The notes below the pieces were generated by a model. It ran no database searches. It was not told the DNA's origin and worked only from the letters and a program-made list of their open reading frames with translations. From Corylus avellana (lineage: Eukaryota > Streptophyta > Magnoliopsida > Fagales > Betulaceae), in NCBI RefSeq assembly GCF_901000735.1, contig NC_081541.1:25297743-25361742 (forward strand): DNA of 64,000 nt. Reading direction: 5' to 3'. Positions 9,757-20,124 of this stretch are shown piece after piece. Position 1 is the first letter of the stretch. Every line of letters begins with the position of its first letter. A program made the translations under genes and the position numbers.

Positions 9757-11470
9757 AGCGTAAGAAGCTTTGGATTTGTATGTATGGTTAGGGGAAGATG
9801 CACAAGTAAAATTTAGCCCTTTTCAGCTTAAGGATCCGGATTTTGATGAACATTTTCGAATGCAGGGAATCTTTTCTTTCTGTAAAGGTATTAGCTGGCT
9901 AGTTGGTAATGGAAAAGATATCTTTCTTTGGATTGAGGATTGTGTTTTAGGAAACCATATCCTTCGGCATAATAGTAGCGAAAATATTTGAATATATAAA
10001 TAATGATTTGACTTTAAGATTTAGTATGTAAAATATTTCTAGCGAAATTATTTTTCAAAAAATTTACTTTAGCTGAAAATATTTTTCGGCCTTTGATTTG
10101 TACGGAAAATTTGTGACAGAGATGGAGAAGGCAGCCGGTAACCTCCGTCGGAAACAGAGAATGAACTGCAACAAAGAGTGAGTGTGCGAAAGAAAAGTTC
10201 AAGCTCGAAAAAATGGTTTGCAAAAATAAAAAAGAAAACCATTTTTGGCAGCTTAAAGAACGTTGTTTTGGTCAATCAAAAATGATTCGGTTTGACCTTC
10301 AATCGTATCAAATACCCAAAAAAAAAAAAAAAAAAAAATAGACAACATTTTCCCAAAAAGTTTTTACATCACAACAAACATTGCCTTAATGATAGTATTC
10401 AAAGACAATTCAAGGGTGGGATGTGCATAAATTATATTTTAATTTAAGAACATTTTGTCCTAATAGTAGTGTAAAAGGGGCAGAGTTGTCCAATAAAATT
10501 TGCCATCTTGGGTAAATGGTATTGGTTGTAGATGATTGCCATAGTCCTTTTTGTTATTTAGCAATTGGCATCTTTGTACAGAAATTATTGTAATCCTTTC
10601 ATAAGGTTATTTTCACTCAATATACTGCTTATACTGATTAATGATAATAATATGCTCTGAAAAAAAATTAATCAATAGAATATTATTATCCCCCGGGTCT
10701 CCCCGATAACCTAAAAAGCAAATCCACGAATCAATTACATGAATTTTTTGCCCCCATCTATCCATCACGAGGCTTAAAGCTCAATTCCTTGCTTCTTCGT
10801 TAGCGCAAACTAAATTTTGATAGTTCGAATAAAACTAGAGCTAGCTACTCCAATGCATGGCATGAATGGAATTTGGGAGGAGTCGGTTCTTTATATTTGA
10901 GGGGCAAATTTGTGTAGAAAAAGTAAAATGACAAATTTGTCCTTCAAATGTAAGGGATTGAAAATGAATTGAAGAGGATCCAATTCTGTCTTATTTGGAG
11001 GTATATACTACAAATAATTGCTTCAAATTAAAATGGGAACCAGTCAGAAATTGCGAATAGGAGGAGTTGTGAGGTGTCTTCTAAGAATCTTATGACATAG
11101 GCACTCTATATGATTGTCATATCAGATTACTGGCTTTCCCTATTATTGCTGAAGCTTTGGCAGCGTTACATGTGGTGAAATTTTGCAAGAAGTTGAGATT
11201 CTATGATATAATTGTGGAGGGAGATGCCTTGCAGATTGTAAATGCAATTAAAGTGGGGGACAAAAATTTGAGCAAATTTGGTCATATAGTAGATGGTATT
11301 AAAGAGAGAATGCATCTTTTGTGAAGTTATAGGTATAAAAAGAGACGCAAATTCAGGAGCTCATGTCTTAGCTAAATAAGCTATTAAGTGTGACATAGAT
11401 AGTATTTGGCTTGAAGAAATTTCAAACTGTATTTATGGTATTGTAGTCGGGAAGCAAATTGCCCCGGTTA
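9757..11470 (+). pseudogene. LINE relic: zinc-binding RT-associated and RNase H domains
   Basis: 9770-9991 encodes a segment with ISWLVGNGKDIFLWIEDCVL, which resembles the zf-RVT region of plant LINEs (GxxWxVGNGxxIxxWxDxWL). At about 11140-11330 follows an RNase H-like segment (IIAEALAALHVVKFC..., VEGDALQIVNAIK, KFGHIVDGIKE), then a frameshift or stop, with remnants such as ANSGAHVLAK and SIWLEEISNCIYGIV to about 11440. The order is correct for the end of a LINE ORF2. The part between (10000-11040) is AT-rich and holds A runs and probable small inserts. The element is dead. Contig 2 repeats it at about 27990-29710. Confidence 0.68.
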
Positions 11471-11607
11471 ATCAATGATTTTATCAATAAAGCATAAGTT
11501 AGGTATGCGAGAAAAACATGTTGAGAAAATAGAAAGCAGAATTAGGGCTCAACAGTAGAAACTATCAACCACTAGAAAGGTGAAAAACGCGTTTAAGATA
11601 AAAGAAT

Positions 11608-11945
11608 GGGAAAAGTACATTTATTCCTTTCAACTTTTTGTAATTTGTAATGTTTCACCCTTTAATTTGTGTAATGTCCCACTTATTTATTATTGAGTTT
11701 GTAATGCCCCATTGTTTTTAAAGTAAAAAAATAGCAAAATTAATCCGGATAAAAATTCTAAAAAATGGAAAAAGACCAACAAAAAAAAAAATGACAAAAA
11801 AACAAAACAAAACTCATAAAAAGGGACAAAAATCATGAAAATTTATCTTAGATAATTTTTTCTAAATTTTTTTTTTTTTTTATAACAAATTCAAAATTCA
11901 AATACAAATTACTTGAAAGTTAATGGGAATAAATGTACTTTTTCC
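11608..11945. mobile_element. Long-TIR Mutator-type MITE (9-bp TSD, one mismatch)
   Basis: The ends gggaaaagtacatttattcc and its inverted match (…ggaataaatgtactttttcc) define a 338-bp element. The flanks are taaaagaat (11599-11607) and taaaaaaat (11946-11954), a 9-bp duplication with one difference. Confidence 0.7.
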
Positions 11946-11954
11946 TAAAAAAAT

Positions 11955-13140
11955 TCTCTTGGCCCTCCAAATGCTGGAAAAGCTGCATTTTTTTTTTTTT
12001 TTTTTTTTTTTTCAATCTTGGTAATCCTAACTACAATGATGCGGACCTCATTTGCTGATTAAAATATAAACATGCATAAAAGGAAATGATTTTAACATAT
12101 ACAACAAATGTTCAAATTGATGAAGTAAATGATTTTAACATATACTAGAGTTTTTTTATTTTTTTTATTTTTAATTTTTTGTTTTGTTTTAGGTCTGTTA
12201 AGCCTATAAGGTAAGCAATGCAATTCATTCCATCTTAGGTAGGATCGAGATTCATTATAATTTGCTGCGTGAATTGTGTGCAATTTGAACAATCTAACAA
12301 AAGAAAGGGTCGAATGGCCATCTATTTGCAATTTCGAACTGCTCAGACAAGAGCAAGCGAGCCCTGCAACCTTGTCTCTTTAAAACAACCAAAATAGTAT
12401 ACAATTGGGACAACCCAATTTGAAGCGATCCTTAACCCTCCAAAACGACATCAATGCAAGATGTGTCACCTAACGGTCTAATACCGACAATATTTTGAGA
12501 AACTTAGCAACTCATTGCCTCTCTCTATTATATATGCAAATAATGCAATCCTTTATTACTCATAAAAAAAAATATATATATATATGGAAATGCTTTGGGT
12601 CAAAGTAAACCTCACTGATGTGAGTGGGGGACCCGAAATGAATACGAGTCTAAAATAATTGAACAGCCGACCTGTTTTAGGCTACCCCACGAAAAAGTGG
12701 TGGCAGCTGGGACCATAATTAAAATATGAATCATATAATTTGTGTCTGACAACAATATCTGATACATAAAGGAACATGGGGAGGCAGCCTCGTAGAAATT
12801 GAGATTTCTGGTAGTTGTCTGTTTGAATTGCTAGCAATTTGAGAAACTGAACTAATTTGCTTGGGTAATTAAGTTACTAGACTGTTAAGAAATTAATCAT
12901 ATTTTTCAGAATTGATGAGGTGCAAAAAATTAAGAACTCAAAAAACAAGCAATCACAAAACACAGAGATTTACGCCGTTCACCAATAAAGAATAAGTTTA
13001 TAGAATTTCAGCGAGATTTTACTATTTTCGAGAAAATAATACAAAAGTTGCACAAAACTCAACTACAAAAGCGACTAGGAATAAGACTCCCAACTAGGTT
13101 AGAACACCAAAAACATGCCAACAAACTGTACTCCATGGAC
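11955..13140. other. Spacer upstream of AKT2
   Basis: It contains a long T run at about 11989-12012 that contig 2 lacks, and an unassigned repeat-like stretch at 12900-13140 ('cacagagatttacgccgttc') of a kind often found in plant LTR elements. No exon is supported. The last base shared with contig 2 is about 12523. Confidence 0.35.
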
Positions 13141-13143
13141 TAA

Positions 13144-13368
13144 GAGCATGTTTGGGATTGTGTTTGAGAAATGGAGTTTTTAAGTCAAAATGCGCTTTTT
13201 GGCAAAAGCTTCATTTTGCGAAAAGTACATTTTGCCTATTTTTATGTTTTTTGGACCTTTAAAAGTGCTTTCAATTTTTTTTACCAATCGGTTATTTTTT
13301 TCTTCAAACAGACTTTTTGAGTGTTAAACGCATTTTTAGGTCCTTCAAACGCACACCCAAACAGGCCC
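13144..13368. mobile_element. PIF/Harbinger (Tourist-like) MITE upstream of AKT2
   Basis: The 225-bp element is flanked by TAA at 13141-13143 and 13369-13371. The left end is gagcatgtttgggattgtgt; the right end, reverse complemented, is GGGCCTGTTTGGGTGTGCGT. It belongs to the same family as 5449-5681. Confidence 0.85.
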
Positions 13369-13539
13369 TAAGCCTCCGAAAAAGAAAAAAAAAAAATCTT
13401 ATTTAAATCGTAGGGCTTCTAATGTCAAAATGGGTCAAATACAAAATTAGGCTCTACATTATTTGAACAGATAAATCCTATATAAAATCTCTCACGTTAC
13501 TAGATCAAATTACTATAAATTTAAACAAGTAATTGCTGT

Positions 13540-14132
13540 AAATCTTTATCCGATACATAAACTAGCCAAACTAAAAAGCCTAAAGTTTGGTGGGGGTGGG
13601 GTGGGGTAAGAGACATGTACATAAAGTTATAGGTGAAAGTGTGATTAATAGAGAATGGGAAGATGACAATATCATCTCACCAAAAAAGAATTTCCATCAC
13701 ATCTTTAATGCATGCCAAAATAAAGTGATATTCATCGATGGTCATGAAAGAGGAGATGGGTCTTCACATTCGTGGACATTTTCTAGTGGGTCACATCTTC
13801 TTCACCTTGTCACCATGTAGCATATATCTATCATATAATAATTAATTATATGTACACATATTATGGTCCTTTTTCTCTAGAGAAAGAGAGAGAGAGAGAG
13901 AGAAGAGGGCTTTATGGCCCTCACACAAACAAGGCCAAAAATTGCACACCCCACCATTTTCATGATTTTGAGATCTTATCATCATCATCATCATCAAGCA
14001 TCAACCATATTTTCCAGAATATTACCACAACAACCAACCTACTACTCTTCCAAATCCTCACAAATCTCTTAACTTCTACAATATATTCAAAAATCTGTTA
14101 AAAACACAACACTGGTTTCCGAGGGCCGGAGA
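13540..14132 (+). promoter_or_regulatory. AKT2 proximal promoter and 5' UTR
   Basis: This is the sequence directly before the AKT2 start codon. TA-rich motifs at about 13821-13855 could serve as TATA elements. They are followed by a GA microsatellite (about 13878-13903) and a (TCA)n run (13978-13996), both common in plant leaders. The transcription start cannot be fixed from sequence. Confidence 0.45.
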
Positions 14133-14382
14133 ATGGAGACGAAATTAACTACCCCATATGCTCTTCACCTACCCTCCGACACCAGGCCGGCTAACCGGAA
14201 AAACAAGCCGGAACAGAAAGAAGAAAGCGGTATGTCGTCGTCGTCGTCGTCGTCGTCGTCTCTGAATCTGCGTAACCTGTCGAAGGTGATCCTTCCGCCA
14301 TTAGGTGTTTCTGCTTCTAATCAAAATCAAATAGAGTCAAAAGGGTGGATCATATCACCCATGGACTCCAGATATAGGTACG

Positions 14383-14419
<37 letters not shown>

Positions 14420-15921
14420 TATAGATATATATATATATTAACTCCACAAAATCTTTTTTTTTTTTTAATTATTTATAATTACCAAAAATCAATGGTTATT
14501 TGTTTTTCTCAATTATGAACGATAATGGCTGCAACTAATTCATTTCTCAATTTTTTTTGTGCTCATGTACATTTGCATGTCATGTCACCATCTTTTCATG
14601 ACAGCCACTATATTTTAACGAGCTACTTTTTATATCTATCTACTTAAGTACCGTTTGTTTCGAAGTTTGGCTCAACGGCTAGAAATGGCGGACGGTCAAT
14701 GACGGCGATGAACAACTAAGGAGAAGCTCAAATTCCAAAAAAAAAAAAAAAAAACTCATTTTAAGTAACTTAAAAGAAGTTTTTCTGATCAATCAAAAAT
14801 ATTTTGGATCTAATCAAGATTTTGGGCAGTACCAAGTATCGAAAAATGGGAATTTTTTTTTTTTTTTTTTTTAAATATGGTGTGGTGTGGTGCAGGTGGT
14901 GGGAGACATTTATGGTGGTTTTGGTAGCATACTCTGCATGGGTTTACCCGTTTGAGGTTGCATTTCTGAATTCATCTCCAAAGACAAAACTATGGATTGC
15001 AGACAACGTTGTTGATGTGTTTTTTGGAATCGACATCTTCTTGACATTTTTGGTTGCATATATTGATCCAATAACTCTACTTCTGGTTCGTGACTCTAGA
15101 AAGATTGCCTTCAGGTTAGTACACTCTTTTTTTACTCGTCGCTTTCATGCCAGAAGTTTCCAGGAAAATATTTTCTGTTCTTTCTATTATTACAATATTT
15201 TTATTTGTATCTTCCAATTTTAAAAAGTGATACAGAGCTTACGTATCACTATCGCATGTTAAATTAGTCATTTTTATATTTTTCTCTTTAAAATGTATTT
15301 AAATTAAGTTAATTATTACAAAAAAAAAAAAAAAAAACTATAAATACCAGAAAGGTGCGACTCTTTTCATATTAGCCGCCTTAATTTTTTTTATAAAAGT
15401 GTTTAATTTGATATGAGATGATAGTATGGGACGATCCGATGTAAACTAAAATGCTAAGGTAATTCAAGGATCAAAGTATATATTTTTTTCTCAAACTTTA
15501 ATAACATGTCAAGTAATTTTTTTTTTTAAAGAAAAAAAAAAAAAAAAAAAAACAGAACCTTTTTGGAACCACTTTTGATTGATTTCTCAAACAAAAACTG
15601 TTATCCTTATCTCAAATAAAGTGAAAATAAATAGGTTAATTTAGACATTCAGTGATGCATGTGCATATTAAATTGATGATTGGAGTAAGAACATGTTCAA
15701 CTTGGTAATGGGAGAACAAAATCACACGCGTTTGCTGAAATTAGCTTTCTTGGTATGGTATGATTGATTCTCCCAGGTCGAGATTCAAGCAGTCTAAATT
15801 GCTAATAATTTAAATATATAATATGAAAAAAAAAAATTATGTAGAATATATTCATCTGTTTGAATAGGTAGTCAAACAACTCACAATTTTTTTTAGCCAT
15901 GTAAGCCTCATATAAATTTTT

Positions 15922-15959
<38 letters not shown>

Positions 15960-18900
15960 AAGTATGTCGGTGCGTTGCATGCAATAGGATCATCTTAAAT
16001 TGAAGAATATTTAGTTATTTATATTATAAGAGTAAAATTGTCATTTTACATTTTTTTTTTTTGATAATTTTATCCTTGTAATATAAACAACTGAATATTT
16101 CTGAGTTCAAATAGATCTAAGTATGTGTTGGACCAACTTTTTATAATTATTATTTTAGTGGCCCCAAGAAAAATCACACAGTGAAGAGAGAGAGAGGGGG
16201 GATATTCTGCTTTTCTTCATAACTTTTTGTCATTAAAATAATCATGAAGGTCGTATAAAAAGGAAAAAGAAGTCCAAAACGGAGGTCATCAACAAAGTAA
16301 GAAGAATGATTGCGAAGAGGGTAGAGTTGGAATTTGGTGCACAAAAATTATATGTTATCGCAATGCCAATCATGATTCATGGCGGTGCCCTCAATTCCCT
16401 TTATGCCTTTATCTACACCACGACAAGCTGTAGAAATAAGGGAACAGATCGTATCATTTTAGACTAGAAAATATTTAGTCAATGGTCAGGATCTCTTTAC
16501 AGAGATTCTAAGGCTATGAATAAGACACTTATTATTTCATTAATAAAAAAAAATTAAAATAATTAAAAATAATAATAAAAAATTAAGAGGTGGCTGGCCA
16601 CTCAGTAAGGGTGGCAAGACCACCCTAGTTGGAGCTGGGGGTGGCTTTGGCCACCCGATGGCCCTTGGGGGTGGCACGACCACCCTCAAGGCCAAATCTT
16701 AAAAAAAACAAAAAAAACAAAAAAATCATTTGGCCCTTGGGGAGATGGGGTGGTTGGCCATCTGGTGGTCACACTCCCCATGCCCACGGTGTTCAACACC
16801 CTTGGCAAACGAAAAAATTATTTGGCCTTTGGGGGTGGCCGGACTACCCCGAGGTGTTCCGGCCACCCCCAATGGGTGGCCAGCCACTCTTTAGTTTTTA
16901 ATTATTTTCTTTTTTAATTATTTTTAAAATATATATAATTTTATTATTTTTTTAATTAATAAGACATGTGTCTCATTTATGACCTTAAGATTTCTATAGA
17001 GAGATCCTGACCATTAACTAGATATTCTCCAGTCCAAAATGGACTGGAGAGGATACTGTTCCAGAAATAAGTATATGATTCGTGATGCAAATGAGTTTGA
17101 CATGTTGAAAACTAAAATTAATTTCTTCGGCGTAGATTTCTACATTTTTTAGCTCGTTAGATGTAATGAACGGCCGGATTTAAAAATTTGAGAACCTTAT
17201 ATTTAAAACAAAATATGAGAGAATCTTAATCAGCTAGTATCTTGTGCATCTATCATTTTTATTTTATTTTATTTTTTTATTAAATAAAAATAATCACAAA
17301 ATATTTAAAATTACTTTTATTCTTATATTACGTCAAAATACTTTTTCAAACAATTTCTAAAAACTAATAATAAAACTAGTTCTGAATTTATAATGTTAAG
17401 AATAATATTTGATCTACCTGAGAAGCACATGGTCAAGTAAAAAACATGCTACTAATGTGAAAATATCATTTCTTTTAAGATAGATTAATAACAAGTTTAC
17501 AAGTGAGCAAATTGCTAGTTTAGAAAAATATTTGATAAATAAAGCATCAGTCATATAAATTGCTACTTTTAAAAACTATAGGTGGACAAATGGTTTTGAA
17601 AATATTTTGCTAGTTTTCAAAATAATTACAAGTCCAATTGAGTTATTGATCGTAATCCGCGGGCTAGTGTGTCAAATTTATTTGGGAAAACTTCACGTAA
17701 CCACTATGAACTTTCATTATTTACACATTATCTTTCTTAAAGTTGAAAAATTCTCAATTTATTATATCAAACTTTAAAAACATTGCAATCTCACAATTTC
17801 TGTTAAAATTTAGGGTTAAATTAGACCGTCAAATGATGAAATGACCATTATACTCCTATAAATTTTATGAAATTGAAAAATTATCCTTAAATTATAATTA
17901 TTATTTTTTTTAAAAAAAAAAATTAAAAATTGCAATATAGGGGCATTTTGGAAATTTCTTACTCATCCATTAGGATTTAACATAAAATTCTAAGAGAATG
18001 GTGATATTGCAAATTTTTTTAAAGTTCATTACAGAAATTGAGAGTTTTTGAACTTTAGATAAGGGAGATATTACAAAAGTGATGAAAATTTAAAAGAGTT
18101 AGGTGACATTTTCCCAATTTATTTTTATTTTTATAACTATTTTGCCCTCGAGTAAGAGTCGGGCTAACATATATGGGCCTGTAAATTAGTGATCGAAGAT
18201 GATTGGGATTAACGGAGTGATGGTGATGATGTTGTGATAATAAAGGTACCTGTCAACATGGTTCATTATGGATGTGGCATCAACAATCCCATTTGAAGCT
18301 CTAGGATACCTCTTCAAAGGCAAACGGGAAACGGGCCTCACTTACTCCCTCTTGGGCCTGCTCAGATTCTGGAGGGTTCGACGAGTCAAGCAACTCTTCA
18401 CCAGGTTTTTCTTTTTTTTTTTTCTCTCAATCGAGTAATGATATAAGAAGGACTAGAGTCCTCCAAAATGTGACGTGTTTTGTAAAATCACCATTGAATT
18501 TGAGATGATTATTATTGAATTTTGATCTATTAGTGATTTTAAATGACACATTATATTTGGGATGACTCTACAAGAACTCTAGTCCTCTTTATATCAGTAC
18601 TCCCCCCACTCATATTACCCTCACAATCTGGAGACACATTCTAAACGTAACTCCTTCTGCCTTTCTCTTACTCATTTGCTAGGCTTGAGAAGGATATCAG
18701 GTTCAGCTATTTCTGTGTAAGGTGTGCTAGGCTATTAGCTGTAAGTAATACATGCTCCACCCGCTCCGCTCAAATTGAGATTTTCAGCAATTTGTTGCTT
18801 AGATTGATGTCAATTTGGATAGTAATTATGAGAGGTTTCATATAAGACTCACCTGACCAACAACTAATCTGGACAGTGGGTCCCATATAGACAGTTTTCT

Positions 18901-20078
18901 TCTAAATTGGGTTGGAGAAGCTTTCTTTAACTCAGTCTATAAAAATAACATATATCATTTGAATATGTGAGATGTACATATGTTTTTATAGTAAGGACAA
19001 AGTTATAACTAACATAAGGAATTGTAATCGGTGGGTGCAGGTGACGACGTTTACGGTGCATTGTGCCGGGTGCCTGTACTACTTGCTAGCAGACCGGAAC
19101 CCACACCAAGGAAAGACATGGATTGGAGCTGTGATCCCTAATTTTAGAGAAACAAGCCTTTGGGTACGATACGTTTCAGCCATGTATTGGTCCATGACTA
19201 CCATGACCACAGTTGGCTATGGAGATCTCCATGCAGTGAACACCACGGAAATGATCTTCATCATTTTCTTCATGCTTTTCAACCTTGGCCTAACGGCTTA
19301 CTTGATCGGCAACATGACCAATTTAGTCGTTGAAGGAACTCGCCGTACTATGGAATTTGTAAGCACCCCTTTTTGCATCTCTTAAAAAATGCTATTTAGT
19401 AGACTGCTACACTATTATCATACAACTATAGAACGACGTGATAATAAAAATCAATCATTGATTTTTTAGAAAGTTTCAGAAAATTTCATTGAACTTCCAC
19501 TCGTTAACACTATCCCCCAAAGTTAAAAAAAAAAAAACTTTCAATTAAGAGTATCAAACTTTTAATTTCTTTCAATTATCTCATTCGTTAAGATTTTCTG
19601 TTCATTTTTGTCATAATGCCCAAAATACCCCTGTTTTTTTATAATAAAAAAACTAAAAAGCATTTGCAAAGATTTTTTTTTTTTTTTTGAATTTTTTAAC
19701 TTTGGAGTGTATATACTTTCAAAAGGAGTGGAAGTTCAAGGAGGTTTTGTGAAGTTTTCCCTTGATTTTTCTTTTTACATGCCCTTACTGATCTAAATAT
19801 TGATTTTCACTGCCACATTATTCACGTTGTATGGCAGTCGTACAACAACGTACTAAATAGCATTACTGCACATTTTCCAGTCCCATATATATATATATAT
19901 ATACACACAGAGAGAGAGAGAGAGAGAAATGCTAGGCTTACAGAAAAACTTTTACAAACTGATGTGGCATAATATGATTGGATATAAGATAAGTTCAAAT
20001 TTTGAAAAACTTAATCATGTTATACCGCATTAGTTTATAAAAGTTTTTCTGTAAAATTTGTTTATAAGCTTAACACTC

Positions 20079-20124
<46 letters not shown>

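Noticed and set aside
10014..10275. Overlapping minus-strand open frames, repeated in contig 2
   Set aside because: Two frames are open over the same bases, composition follows A/T runs, and no motif is seen.
16629..16901. Pro/Gly/Trp-rich open frame
   Set aside because: It is only the GGTGG/CCACC core of a MITE read as codons; the sister copy has a different core.
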